64,000 nucleotides of DNA from G965233625 sp965233625 (GCA_965233625.1 OZ247499.1:2976001-3040000), one strand, 5' to 3'; counted from the stretch's first letter, positions 16,686-25,965 are shown. Numbers and translations: made by a program. Notes: generated by a model from the sequence alone, not told the origin.

Positions 16686-18959
16686 ATGCGTCACCAAGCC
16701 GCCATCATCACGACCCTCGCACTGCTTGCAATTACTGCAGCAACGGGAACCGCGCGCGGACAGGGCGGTGCGTTTCAACCCGCGGGATCATTCCAGACAC
16801 AGTCGGCCGTAAGGCCTACATCGCCAGGTGTGCAGCGCGGGCCGTATCAACTTGTGCGGCCGGGGCGGCAAACCGCTGAAGATACGGGTTCTTTCCGCAT
16901 CGCGGACAAAAAGCAAGCGGATGAAGGTGGCCCGGTGCTCGGCCCACCACCACGCAACGAGCTGACACCCGGCGAAATGGCGCCCGCCACATTGGAGCCA
17001 TCGCCCAAAAAAGCTGCTGCCAGCGAGCTGCCAGCGATGGAGCTTCCTGCGCCTGCCAACGCACCAGAACGGTCAGCGGATGATGCCGCGGATATACCTT
17101 CCCGGAAAGACTTCGAACGGCTTCCGCCCGTCAAAGGAGCCCCTGCCACAGACAAAGATAAAGCCTCCGCAGACGACTCTGATGAAGACGCCGGAGCAGA
17201 CGCGGACGACAATGAGCCAGAAGAAGATGAAGATAAGTCCGCGGAAGCCGAAGACGCCGCAGAAGATGATTCAGACGAGGAAGATGAACCAGGCGACGCT
17301 GCGGGTGACAAGAAAGAAGACGGCTCGTTCCCGATGCTGCCGCCTGATCCTTATGAGAAGAAAGAGGATGAGCTGCCGCCGCTGGAAGCAGAGCTGTTTG
17401 AACATGGTGGTTCGTATCTATATCAGGTAGAAGGCGACCGGCTGGGCTGGCCCGATGGAGAGCCGCCGCGTGGTGAGTGGCTCTGCCCGGACGGGAAGTG
17501 CCAGGGACACCATGGCCGCGTGCACCGTTACGAACCTGCCGGGCCCGTGCACCACGGCGGTCACGGCGGCGGCTTGCACGGCGGGCACGATGCGGGCGGG
17601 CACGGCCTGTTACATCATGGCCACCACGGACACGATGCGTGTGAAGACGAGCATTGCGACGCATGCGGCGACGGTCACGCTGAAGAACACGGCGCCCACT
17701 ACGAGTTCCTGCGACTGCCCGAATGCTTCCAGAAGCCGCGCCCGCTGGAAGGCTGGCCGGGCTTCCTGGACCCTGGTCCTATTCTGCCGTGGGGACAATG
17801 GCTTAGCTGTTGTGGTTGCGGCAATGTGTGGGAGCCGCAGTTCACCGGGCACGGCAGCTTCTCGCTGTTTGGCTTTGCCTTTGGCAATGACCTGGATGAC
17901 CAGGCGGCGATCGGTGCGCAGTTGCTGCTGGATCTGGATCTGCGGTTGACGGGCACCGAGCGGTTTCATGTGCAGTATCGCCCCATTGGCGAACGTGGCA
18001 CCGGCGGCAGCTACTACCAGTTCTCAGACCCCGACGGCTGGGTCGATAACTCCACCGCCACGCCTGACCGCTACTGGTTTGAGATGGAAGTCGAAAGCGT
18101 GTTCGGCCGTTTCCTTGGCGCCACGCAGCCGCTGGACTATCACATTGCCGCCGGGCGGTTCCCGTTCCAGTTACACAATTCGCTGTTGATGAACGACGAT
18201 GTGACCGGCGTGGTTGTGAACAAGAACAACATTTACTTTGCCGACTTCAGCAACTTGAACATTCAACTGCTGGCGGCGTTTGACGATGTCGATACATTTG
18301 GCGACGAGGAAGGCCGCGTCTTCGGCACGCACCTGACGGCTGACCGGCATCACGTGTTCTGGGAAGCATCGTACATGTTCTCTCAGCATCGCAACCGGTC
18401 GCTGTTCGATGCTCACTATCTGGCAGCCAGCCGCACGCAGTTGTTCGGGCCAATGACGGTTGCCGGCCGCGGGTTCCTGCGCGTTGGTAAAGAGACGGCG
18501 CCACGGCAGGAAGAAGTCAGCGGGCTGCTGGTGCTGGAAACCAACTACACACGCGTGTTTGACTCGAAGCCGCTGGACATTGAGCATGGCGTGTTCTTTG
18601 CCAATGCGTTTTATGTTTCCGACGGCTGGTCGCCGATCGCTGGCGGCAATTTCAACCGCTTGACCACCGCATTTGAAGTGAACCCGCTAATCAATATCGC
18701 TTCGGGACGGCAGGCCGGCGTGCACGATGTGGGCTTATCCGCCGGCGTGCAACTGTTCCGCCATCACGAGGACGAATCGTTCGTGCCAGAAATCTCGATC
18801 ACCGCACCCGGCGGAGAAGCCGTCTTCGGCGCCGGTCTGCGATACCTGTTAAAAACCGGTCATCGCAGTTTCTTCGAAGCCCTCGGCGTCCTAAACTTCT
18901 CCCGCGATCCAGCACTCGAACGCCGCGGGGTGTTCATCCGCGAGACTTGGGTGTTCTAA
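16686..18959 (+). CDS. Outer-membrane beta-barrel-like protein with acidic and His-rich N-terminal region
   Basis: This 757-residue protein starts at the ATG at 16686, directly before a signal peptide (AAIITTLALLAITAATGTARG); the frame begins earlier but without it. Residues ~130-240 are extremely acidic (Asp/Glu). Residues ~285-345 are a Gly/His tract with Cys (HGGGLHGGHDAGGHG and CEDEHCDACGDGH). From ~370 on, alternating polar/aromatic strands suggest a beta barrel, and the chain ends in Phe (ETWVF) as many outer-membrane proteins do. It could be a porin; metal binding by the His tract is inferred. Downstream of the six-heme cytochrome, it may form a porin-cytochrome pair. Confidence 0.7.
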   Translation: MRHQAAIITTLALLAITAATGTARGQGGAFQPAGSFQTQSAVRPTSPGVQRGPYQLVRPGRQTAEDTGSFRIADKKQADEGGPVLGPPPRNELTPGEMAPATLEPSPKKAAASELPAMELPAPANAPERSADDAADIPSRKDFERLPPVKGAPATDKDKASADDSDEDAGADADDNEPEEDEDKSAEAEDAAEDDSDEEDEPGDAAGDKKEDGSFPMLPPDPYEKKEDELPPLEAELFEHGGSYLYQVEGDRLGWPDGEPPRGEWLCPDGKCQGHHGRVHRYEPAGPVHHGGHGGGLHGGHDAGGHGLLHHGHHGHDACEDEHCDACGDGHAEEHGAHYEFLRLPECFQKPRPLEGWPGFLDPGPILPWGQWLSCCGCGNVWEPQFTGHGSFSLFGFAFGNDLDDQAAIGAQLLLDLDLRLTGTERFHVQYRPIGERGTGGSYYQFSDPDGWVDNSTATPDRYWFEMEVESVFGRFLGATQPLDYHIAAGRFPFQLHNSLLMNDDVTGVVVNKNNIYFADFSNLNIQLLAAFDDVDTFGDEEGRVFGTHLTADRHHVFWEASYMFSQHRNRSLFDAHYLAASRTQLFGPMTVAGRGFLRVGKETAPRQEEVSGLLVLETNYTRVFDSKPLDIEHGVFFANAFYVSDGWSPIAGGNFNRLTTAFEVNPLINIASGRQAGVHDVGLSAGVQLFRHHEDESFVPEISITAPGGEAVFGAGLRYLLKTGHRSFFEALGVLNFSRDPALERRGVFIRETWVF

Positions 18960-19030
18960 CGACGCACGGTGTCTTTCGCATCGTTTGGGTACGCATTTTA
19001 TGTTGTGACAACAACATACTCCCTCCTGGG

Positions 19031-19274
19031 CATTGGTATCTACACAAATCTGAGGCACTATCAATGAAGCGGCTTTCGCGCATTCATATGGGGACAGCAC
19101 ACCAACCCGAAGCGCGAGCGAGGGGCGCCGGAGTTTGAATTACGTGGCCGGTCCGGGCAACTTTCGACCTGGCCGGAATCGCCAAAACCCCTTGTTTTCT
19201 GCGTCAAATCAAACGCCCCTCGCTCGCGCTTCGGGTTAGTGTGAGTTGCGAAAATATTTTTGTAGATACCAATG
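19031..19274. mobile_element. 244-bp MITE-like element (copy B)
   Basis: This has the same length and architecture as copy A. The left end CATTGGTATCTACACAAAT is matched inversely at the right end with one mismatch, and an inner perfect 24-bp inverted repeat pairs 19104-19127 with 19214-19237. The flanking 9-mers CCTCCTGGG and CCCAAGGGG are not identical, so the target duplication is lost or decayed. The right flank continues as a fragment of the LTLTLSPEGRG-type box (GGGGCGAGGGGACCAGATG), so it may have inserted into that repeat. It fills most of the 18960-19419 gap; no gene is seen there. Confidence 0.85.
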
Positions 19275-19298
19275 CCCAAGGGGCGAGGGGACCAGATG
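19275..19298 (+). repeat. Fragment of LTLTLSPEGRG-type repeat
   Basis: AAGGGGCGAGGGGACCAGAT follows copy B directly and matches the right half of the box at 28382-28431 (reverse strand) and 9339-9384. Confidence 0.55.
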
Positions 19299-19419
19299 TG
19301 TCGCTTAGTTATCGCCACAACATCGTCACGGCACACCACCTCTTACCGCCGGTTCGCCCCGCATCCGTTTGGCTTTATAATGCGGCGGTTTCAATTACCG
19401 GGCGCCAGGAAAGACGGCA

Positions 19420-20367
19420 ATGACGGCGGATATCATTACACTGCGTGACGAAGATTCGGGCGCGATGGCGAAGATCATGGCTTCGCAGGGTTTTAACTGT
19501 TTCTCCTTCGTCGTGCCGGTGGGCGGTGCGGAGGTGGAAACCATCTGGGCGGAGCCTGGATACGAGGCTGGCGACCGGCGGGCGTCCGGAAGCGGCACGC
19601 CGGTGCTGTTTCCGTTTCCGGGGCGGATCGCGGGCACCAGCATGCACTGGGACGGTAAAGACTGGCCGCTTGAGGCGGGCGATGGTCGTGGCAACGCGAT
19701 TCATGGCTTTGTGCACACGCGTCCGTGGCGTGTGGTTGAGCGAAACACTTCCAGTGTGGCGGCGGAGTTTCAGGCTTCGGTCGACGACGCTGAAATTCTG
19801 AAACACTGGCCGGCTGATTTCCGTTTGCGGGCGGCGGCGACCGTGACGGGCAACAGTTTTCTGCTGACCATTGTGGCGGATAATCCGGGCGATAAACCGC
19901 TGCCATGCGGACTGGGGCTTCATCCGTATTTCAAGGCGCCGCTTGGTTCAACGGCCAGCGAATGTAAAGTCCATCTGCCGGTCAGCAACGCCTGGGAAAT
20001 GCACGAAATGATCGCCACGGGCCAGCGTGAGCCACTGGCTGATGCGGCGGAATATCAGGGCGGGCTGAACTTCGCTGAGATGAAGTTCGACAATGGATTC
20101 GGCGGGCTGGTGTTTGAAGACGGAACGTGCGCGAGCCAGATTGTCGACACCGGCGCCGGGGTGAGCCTGGAACTGGCGTTTAATGACGTCTTCCGCGAAT
20201 GCGTGGTTTACACGCCGCCACATCGCGAAGCGGTCTGCATTGAACCGTACACCTGCGTCTGCGATCCGGTCCGCCTGGAAGCAGAAGGGCACGATGCGGG
20301 TTTGCGTGTGTTGCAGCCCGGTGAAGGCTTCACGGCGGAAATGAAGATCACACTGACCAATACCTGA
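19420..20367 (+). CDS. Aldose 1-epimerase family protein
   Basis: This 315-residue cytoplasmic protein has the GalM-type mutarotase fold, which interconverts alpha and beta anomers of sugars. Key segments are GTPVLFPFPGRIAG near the N-terminus, HGFVHTRPWRVVE (first active-site His), GLGLHPYFKAP (second His), and the C-terminal CIEPYTCVCDP containing the expected catalytic Glu. All catalytic residues are present. AGGAAAG lies eight bases before the ATG. It stands alone, between a mobile repeat and the phosphorelay. The exact sugar is unknown; it could also be a hexose-6-phosphate epimerase. Confidence 0.92.
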   Translation: MTADIITLRDEDSGAMAKIMASQGFNCFSFVVPVGGAEVETIWAEPGYEAGDRRASGSGTPVLFPFPGRIAGTSMHWDGKDWPLEAGDGRGNAIHGFVHTRPWRVVERNTSSVAAEFQASVDDAEILKHWPADFRLRAAATVTGNSFLLTIVADNPGDKPLPCGLGLHPYFKAPLGSTASECKVHLPVSNAWEMHEMIATGQREPLADAAEYQGGLNFAEMKFDNGFGGLVFEDGTCASQIVDTGAGVSLELAFNDVFRECVVYTPPHREAVCIEPYTCVCDPVRLEAEGHDAGLRVLQPGEGFTAEMKITLTNT

Positions 20368-20430
20368 TGCAAAAGCTTTGATTTTTCACGGCCTGAATTG
20401 AAAAGTCGTGCTAGGTTTTCTTTGGTTACC

Positions 20431-20449
20431 CTACGGGATTATCCCATAG
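20431..20449. promoter_or_regulatory. Near-perfect dyad upstream of the phosphorelay
   Basis: CTACGGGAT and ATCCCATAG flank a single T, matching at eight of nine positions. The dyad lies 68 bp before the ATG of the first histidine kinase, a fitting place for an operator or a leader hairpin. No regulator is known. Confidence 0.4.
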
Positions 20450-20516
20450 GCCGTTGGCTTTCCGGCTGACAAATCCCACCCTGTGCGTCCTGCACAACCA
20501 AAGAAGGGCAGTATTG

Positions 20517-21926
20517 ATGCAATCCTCAAAACCCGCAGCAGGCGTGCGCGCCCGCTGTGTGGCGGTGCTGGCCTGGTTGGCACTGTCGCTGATGTTCACG
20601 CCGGCAGTTTCTGCCTGTGAAGATTGCGGCCAGGTCGCCTGTGAGAGTTCCGCCCAGTCGTGGGACTTTTTCACCAACTACGGCAACTACATGCCGCGGA
20701 CACACTGCCTGCAAACGGCCGATGGCGGCTCTGACTGGCCTTGGATCATCGCGCTCATCGCGCTGACGGCGGGCGTTGTTGTAGCGTATGGCCGGATCTT
20801 TATCTTCTGGACCCGTTGCTACCTGGATGAAGAACGGAAGGACCGCAACCGGAAGCTGATGGAACTGGCGTGCATCTTTTTGTTCTGTGCCATCTGCGGG
20901 TACGCGCTGCACATTGTGATTTTCTTCTGGCCGGTTTACCGGCTGCTTGCGTTCTGCCTGCTGGCCTTGAATATCTGGTCGTGGAAATTCGCATGGAATC
21001 TGCAGCCGTTTCAGATCAGCTTCAAGGCGAACCGTCTTCAGCGGGAACTGAACGAATCACTCGTGCGGACCAACAGCGAACTGGCTTCCAAAAACTCGCA
21101 GCTTACCGAGCAGCAGAACCTGCTGCTATCGCAGACCAACCAGCTTCGCCAGCAGAATGAAGAACTGGCACGCACCCGGCAGCAGCTGGAAGCAAGTGTG
21201 GCCGAATTGACCCAGGCCAACAAAGATCTGGATGGGTTCGTCTATGTCGCTTCGCACGATCTGAAATCGCCGCTGCGGGGCATCAACGCGCTGGCGACGT
21301 TTATCTGTGACGAGATCGGCGATACGGCCAGCGATCAAGTGAAAGCCGATCTGGAAACGATGGCAGAGCGGGTCAACCGCATGGATACGCTGCTGGACGA
21401 TCTGCTGCAGTATTCGCGGTCCGGAAGGAAGAACTTTCCGCCTGAAACATTTGACGCCGTCGAAGAAGTTAAGCAAGCGGCTGAGATCCTGGCGTGTCCG
21501 ACTGGGATCACCGTCCAAGTGAACGGGCCGCCGGTACAGGTTTTCGGCGCGGTGGTGCCTTTCACCGGCGTCGCGCGGAATCTGATTGATAACGCCTTCA
21601 AACACCACGACCGGGAAACGGGCCACATCGAAATTGACGTGCAGGAACTGGCAGCCGAAGGCGTGGTTGAAGTCCGCATTACCGACGACGGGCCGGGTAT
21701 CGACCCGCGCTTTCACGAACGCGTTTTCGACATGTTTCAGACTCTCAAGCCCCGCGATCAGGTGGAAGGCAGCGGCATGGGGCTGGCCATCGTCAAACGC
21801 AATATCGAGGCGCATGGCGGCTCTATCAGTCTCAGCTCCAACGGACGCGGCGCGTGCTTCCGCTTTACGTGGCCGTTGAGCGTCGCCAGCGACACGCAGA
21901 ACGAATTGAGCATTCAAAAAGTGTAG
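20517..21926 (+). CDS. Membrane sensor histidine kinase
   Basis: This 469-residue protein starts at 20517 (AAGGG nine bases upstream). It has a signal segment, a short Cys-containing external loop (CEDCGQVACESS), and a TM around WIIALIALTAGVVVAYG. A hydrophobic block of two further spans ends near WKFAWNL, followed by a coiled coil (~165-235). The kinase core has the H-box ASHDLKSPLRG, N-box NLIDNAFKHHD, and G-boxes DDGPGID and GSGMGLAIVKRN, so it is intact. The core resembles kinases that work with Rcp1-type single receivers, and such a receiver is the next gene. The signal sensed is unknown; the external Cys pairs could be redox-active, which is inference. Confidence 0.93.
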   Translation: MQSSKPAAGVRARCVAVLAWLALSLMFTPAVSACEDCGQVACESSAQSWDFFTNYGNYMPRTHCLQTADGGSDWPWIIALIALTAGVVVAYGRIFIFWTRCYLDEERKDRNRKLMELACIFLFCAICGYALHIVIFFWPVYRLLAFCLLALNIWSWKFAWNLQPFQISFKANRLQRELNESLVRTNSELASKNSQLTEQQNLLLSQTNQLRQQNEELARTRQQLEASVAELTQANKDLDGFVYVASHDLKSPLRGINALATFICDEIGDTASDQVKADLETMAERVNRMDTLLDDLLQYSRSGRKNFPPETFDAVEEVKQAAEILACPTGITVQVNGPPVQVFGAVVPFTGVARNLIDNAFKHHDRETGHIEIDVQELAAEGVVEVRITDDGPGIDPRFHERVFDMFQTLKPRDQVEGSGMGLAIVKRNIEAHGGSISLSSNGRGACFRFTWPLSVASDTQNELSIQKV

Positions 21927-21973
21927 ATCTTGATTCTAAGAAACGATTTTATCACTTCCCAAAGAGGCAGACC

Positions 21974-22420
21974 GTGTACCAGAAACTACCCACCCTTCTG
22001 TTAGTGGACGATGACGAGATCGACCGCCGCGTCGTTCAAACCGCGTTTAAAAGACAACGCATCGCAAATCCCGTGGTCGTCGCCGAGGACGGCGTGCAGG
22101 CGCTCGAAATGTTGCGGGGCGAAAACGGGCACACACCTATAACGGCGCCATGCTTTGTGCTGCTTGATCTGAATATGCCGCGGATGAACGGCATTGAGTT
22201 CCTGGACGCGATTCGCGCCGACGCGGCGCTGAAACACACAGTAGTATTCATGTTGAGTACATCGAAAGCAGAGTCCGACAAAATGGCGGCGTACGACCGT
22301 CATGTCGCCGGCTACCTGGTGAAGTCGGAGGCTGGACGAGACTTCATGAATCACCTGCCGTTGTTAGAGAATTATCTCATCGCCGTCCACTTTCCTGGTT
22401 CCGAAAATCTGGCGTTATGA
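21974..22420 (+). CDS. Rcp1-like stand-alone response regulator
   Basis: This 148-residue single receiver domain has no output domain. Acidic pocket LLVDDDEID, phospho-acceptor Asp in VLLDLNMPRMNG, Thr/Ser in MLSTSKAE and Lys in GYLVKSEAG are all present. The start is taken as GTG at 21974 because AGAGG lies seven bases upstream; an ATG at 21854 in the same frame would overlap the kinase gene by 73 bp and adds no domain. It is likely the phosphate acceptor of the upstream kinase. The stop overlaps the next start (ATGA), giving translational coupling to the REC-kinase gene. Confidence 0.92.
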   Translation: MYQKLPTLLLVDDDEIDRRVVQTAFKRQRIANPVVVAEDGVQALEMLRGENGHTPITAPCFVLLDLNMPRMNGIEFLDAIRADAALKHTVVFMLSTSKAESDKMAAYDRHVAGYLVKSEAGRDFMNHLPLLENYLIAVHFPGSENLAL

Positions 22421-23685
22421 CCACATCGAAGAAGACGGCGGAAGTGCTGCTGATCGAAGACGAAGCTATCGACGCCCGTCTGGTGCAGCTTGCCGTGAAA
22501 AGCACCACGTCGCCGCATGTGCCTGAATTCAGATTTCATCATTGCCAGACTCTGGAAGAAGCTGCGGCAGCGGCGGCAGAAAAAGAGTTTGATCTGGTCA
22601 TGCTGGACCTGGGGCTGCCCGGTTCTTTCGGACTGGAAACGCTGGAGCTATGGCAGGCGCGCAGCACGGGGCTGCCCGTTGTGGTGCTCACCGGACTAGG
22701 AGACGACCGCGTTGCGGCGAAAGCAATTAAGCAAGGCGCCCAGGATTATCTGGTTAAGAACGAATGGGACGGCGGCGTGATCCGCTCGATGTGCTACGCC
22801 TTAGAACGCAGCACCGCCCAGCGTGAGATCCGCCGGAAAGAAGAACAGCTTTTATCCGCCCGCAAAGCGCAACACGAAGCAGAATTGCGCGCCGCAATGG
22901 CGGACCAGCTAGAGGCGGCGAAGGTCGCGGCCGAATCCGCCAGCCAGGCCAAAAGCGAATTCATGGCCAACATCTCTCACGAACTGCGTACGCCGCTACA
23001 CGCCATCCTTGGCTACTCGCAACTGGCCAGTAAGAAAGCGCTCACGCTGGATGCAGAGAAGTCGCAGAAATACTGGACGCGGATTACGCAGAGCGGCGAA
23101 CTGCTGCTTTCGCTGGTGGATAACCTGCTGGATCTTTCCAAACTGGAAGCCGGCGCCGGTGTTCTGGAACTTGCGGCCAGCAATATCAACCGGCAGGTCG
23201 CCGATGTGGCTTCCGAATTTCAATCCATTGTCGAGCAGAAAGAGATCGAACTGCGGCTGCAACTCTGTCCGCATGGCAGTGTGAACATCGACCGCGAAAA
23301 GGTGAATCAGGTTATCCGCAACCTGCTATCTAACGCCATCAAGTTCTCGCCTCCCGGCAGCACGATCCAGATAACCACACAGTATGCCGCCGACAGCATC
23401 GAAGTGGCGGTTGCCGACAACGGACCGGGCGTTCCCGCGGCTGAGAAGGAAGCGATTTTCGACAAATTCATTCAGTCCTCCCGCACTCGCACAGGGGCCG
23501 GGGGCACGGGGCTGGGACTGGCGATTTCGCGAGGCAACATTCAAATGCACGGCGGCGACATCCGCGTAGAAGATAACGCGGACGGTGGTTCGATCTTCAT
23601 CTTCCAGCTGCCAAGAGAAGCGTCTACTTCACCGCCAGATAATTATGTAGATCTGGCGACCTCAGAGTCACTTATCTGTACTTGA
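22417..23685 (+). CDS. REC-histidine kinase (receiver fused N-terminally)
   Basis: This 422-residue cytoplasmic protein has an N-terminal receiver (VLLIEDEAIDARLV; acceptor Asp in VMLDLGLPG; Thr in VVLTGLGDD; Lys in DYLVKNEWD). A coiled coil (~135-185) leads to a histidine kinase core with H-box ISHELRTPLHAI, N-box NLLSNAIKFSPP, and G-boxes DNGPGVP and GTGLGLAISRGN. No membrane segment is present. It overlaps the preceding receiver gene by four bases. The architecture, a receiver controlling a kinase, fits an intermediate node of a phosphorelay. Confidence 0.94.
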   Translation: MTTSKKTAEVLLIEDEAIDARLVQLAVKSTTSPHVPEFRFHHCQTLEEAAAAAAEKEFDLVMLDLGLPGSFGLETLELWQARSTGLPVVVLTGLGDDRVAAKAIKQGAQDYLVKNEWDGGVIRSMCYALERSTAQREIRRKEEQLLSARKAQHEAELRAAMADQLEAAKVAAESASQAKSEFMANISHELRTPLHAILGYSQLASKKALTLDAEKSQKYWTRITQSGELLLSLVDNLLDLSKLEAGAGVLELAASNINRQVADVASEFQSIVEQKEIELRLQLCPHGSVNIDREKVNQVIRNLLSNAIKFSPPGSTIQITTQYAADSIEVAVADNGPGVPAAEKEAIFDKFIQSSRTRTGAGGTGLGLAISRGNIQMHGGDIRVEDNADGGSIFIFQLPREASTSPPDNYVDLATSESLICT

Positions 23686-23715
23686 TGTGTTGGGAGAGTT
23701 AGCGGGGCACGCGTC

Positions 23716-24777
23716 ATGAATCAGAATTCTGGAAAGCCAAAGATCCTGGCGGTTGACGACAACCTGATCAATCTGGAACTGCTGTGTGAGTTCCTCGGTG
23801 ACCACTACGAAATCCTGTGTGCAGGATCGGGCGCCGAAGCGTTGCAGCTGGCGCCAGGTTTCTGCCCGAACGTCATTCTGCTGGATATCATGATGCCGGG
23901 CATCGACGGGTTTGAAACCTGCCGGCAGTTGCGGCAAAACCCGGCGACCGCAACTTCAAAAATCATCATGGTCTCGGCCAAAACCCGCACGTCTGACCGC
24001 CTGGAAGGTTACGAAGCGGGCGCCGACGACTATTTGACGAAGCCTTTTGATGATGAAGAACTAAAGGCCAAGGTCCGCGTTTTCATCAAGCTGCAATCCA
24101 CCGAAGAAATAGACCGGGCAAAGACCAAGCTGCTGGAAGTCCTGCAGCACAGCATCCGCACGCCGCTCTCGCCAATTATCTCCAACGCCCGCGAACTAGC
24201 GGCTGAAGTGGCGCCGCCCGACGACCTGCGGCGGGAAATGGCAAACGACATTCATGCCTCCGGCAACCGCCTGCTCAGGGTGCTGACCAAAGCGGAGCAA
24301 CTTATTCAGTTGCGGACCGGTTTGTACGAATTTGATTTCGCCGATGTAAATCTCTGGCGCCTGGTTATGGATTCGCTTCAGCGTGAGCAAGTGAACTGTG
24401 CCAGAATCCGGGCGAACCTGATGCGTGAAGCTATCACCCGTGCGGACGCAGGATTGCTGCGCGGTGTGATCGATAACCTGATCGACAACGCGCTGCTGCA
24501 CAGCGGCAACGCCGAAGTGGCCATCGCGCTGGAAGCTTCGGGCGACGCCATCGACCTGACCGTTTCGGATGAAGGGCCGGGCGTTCCGCCGGAAATCGAA
24601 GCGAGCATTTTTCAGCCGTTCAGCAATCCCGACTCTATCCTGTTTAATCAGGGAGACGGGCTGGGGCTGGCCATCGCCCACGATGTTGTCACCGCCCACG
24701 GTGGCACGCTGACGCTTCGCAAAGACACCGGCGCCAGCTTCAGCGTCAAACTACCCGCCGCTGCAACCAGCGTGTAA
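23716..24777 (+). CDS. REC-histidine kinase, second copy
   Basis: This 353-residue cytoplasmic protein has a receiver (ILAVDDNLINLELL; acceptor Asp in ILLDIMMPGIDG; Lys in DDYLTKPFDDEEL) joined directly to a kinase core. The H-box is QHSIRTPLSPI, less canonical than its neighbours but with His and Pro in place. The N-box is NLIDNALLHSGN, and G-boxes are DEGPGVPPE and GDGLGLAIAHDV. It is 30 bp after the previous gene, ending the four-gene phosphorelay. Its stop faces the convergent MerR/TPR gene 5 bp away. No DNA-binding or enzymatic output is encoded in the operon. Confidence 0.93.
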   Translation: MNQNSGKPKILAVDDNLINLELLCEFLGDHYEILCAGSGAEALQLAPGFCPNVILLDIMMPGIDGFETCRQLRQNPATATSKIIMVSAKTRTSDRLEGYEAGADDYLTKPFDDEELKAKVRVFIKLQSTEEIDRAKTKLLEVLQHSIRTPLSPIISNARELAAEVAPPDDLRREMANDIHASGNRLLRVLTKAEQLIQLRTGLYEFDFADVNLWRLVMDSLQREQVNCARIRANLMREAITRADAGLLRGVIDNLIDNALLHSGNAEVAIALEASGDAIDLTVSDEGPGVPPEIEASIFQPFSNPDSILFNQGDGLGLAIAHDVVTAHGGTLTLRKDTGASFSVKLPAAATSV

Positions 24778-24782
24778 CCGGC

Positions 24783-25916
24783 TTAAGAATCGCGCGTGCC
24801 CATCTCGTCTAGCCGGGCACGGGCTGCCGCCTGCGTTTCGCTGCTGGAAGCGGCCAGGCAGTGCTGATAATGCTCCCGCGCTTCTTCCCGCCGTCCGGCA
24901 AGTAGATACGTTTCGGCAAGGTTGAAGTGCGCGTCGTCATACTGCGGAGCATGGCGGATGGCGGCGCCGTACGCCTCAATCGCCCGCCGCCAGTCATAGG
25001 CGTCGCAATACGCGTTGCCCAGATTGTTCCATGCTTCGGCGTAATGAGGATCGAGTTCCAACGACTTTCTGTACGCCTGGATCGCGGGTTGCACGCAGTT
25101 CCGGGCCAGCTGCACGTTGCCAAGGTTGAAGTAGACCACTTCGTCGGCAGGCCCGGCGGATAGAATCTGCTCGTACATCGCAACGGCGCCGTCGTAGTCT
25201 TCACGCTGCTCAAGATCCAGTGCGTGCTGAATGGCGGCGTCTGCGTCAAGCGGCAATTTCAACGTGCAAGCGGTTGCCGGTTGCGTGGACGAAGAGCCTT
25301 CAACAGCATCGCCCGCAACGGTCAGCAATTCGCCGGTTGCGTTGCGGTAACCGAGTTTCTGTGGCTGGTAATGAACCAGTTGGCTGGGCCGCAGCGTTAC
25401 ACCGTTTTCTTCCGCTGTCTGCAATTCCTTGCGGATGGTGGTGGCCGCTACGCCTTGCTGCATCAGGGTGGCAAGGTGGCGTGCATCCGCCAGCTGCGCA
25501 TAGCGGAACAGGCTGACGCCATCGTCCATCGCATGTGGCTGAATCAGTCCGCTGGCCGCCCAGCGGCGCAGCATTTTTCCGCTGACCTTCACCAGACGGG
25601 CGACATCGGCAATGGAAAACAGCCGGCAGCTGGCCGCTTCGGGCACCAGACCCAGCCGGCGGTAGAGCTGACCTTCGGTCACCACTTCCACCCGTCCCGC
25701 GCGGGTCGCCTTACGCAGCAGTTGATGGAACCGGCGCGTGCCAGCGGCGTCTTCACCCTGCACAATCAGCCCCGTCCCAGGCCGCCAGGTACGCATTAAC
25801 ACACCGCCCTGCTGCGAAATGAATTCCGCGAATTGGGCATGCGTCATTGAAGATAAATTGCCGCAAGCAACAACCTGCATGTTGTTGAGCGACCGGGAAG
25901 AGTTTGTCGCGGCCAT
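24783..25916 (-). CDS. MerR-type HTH protein with N-terminal BRCT-like region and C-terminal TPRs
   Basis: This 377-residue protein has three parts. Residues ~13-95 (QFAEFISQQGGVLMRTWRPG and TGLIVQGEDAAGT) resemble a BRCT-like fold, though weakly. Residues ~105-175 form a MerR-type winged helix (FSIADVARLVKVSGKMLRRW with a wing and a helix after it). Residues ~220-370 contain three to four TPRs (VYFNLGNVQLARN, AWNNLGNAYCDAY, AHFNLAETYLLAG). The start is the ATG at 25916; an internal ATG at 25880 is possible. A promoter with a dyad lies just upstream, so autoregulation is plausible. Its targets are unknown; the adjacent phosphorelay is the nearest candidate. Confidence 0.85.
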   Translation of the reverse strand: MAATNSSRSLNNMQVVACGNLSSMTHAQFAEFISQQGGVLMRTWRPGTGLIVQGEDAAGTRRFHQLLRKATRAGRVEVVTEGQLYRRLGLVPEAASCRLFSIADVARLVKVSGKMLRRWAASGLIQPHAMDDGVSLFRYAQLADARHLATLMQQGVAATTIRKELQTAEENGVTLRPSQLVHYQPQKLGYRNATGELLTVAGDAVEGSSSTQPATACTLKLPLDADAAIQHALDLEQREDYDGAVAMYEQILSAGPADEVVYFNLGNVQLARNCVQPAIQAYRKSLELDPHYAEAWNNLGNAYCDAYDWRRAIEAYGAAIRHAPQYDDAHFNLAETYLLAGRREEAREHYQHCLAASSSETQAAARARLDEMGTRDS

Positions 25917-25965
25917 TGCGAGTTTACGGTAGCAACCTTACTACCAGCTAAGTCCTGTTAATCCT

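Noticed and set aside
19031..19283. 9-bp target duplication for copy B
   Set aside because: Flanking 9-mers agree at only five positions, so not counted as a duplication.
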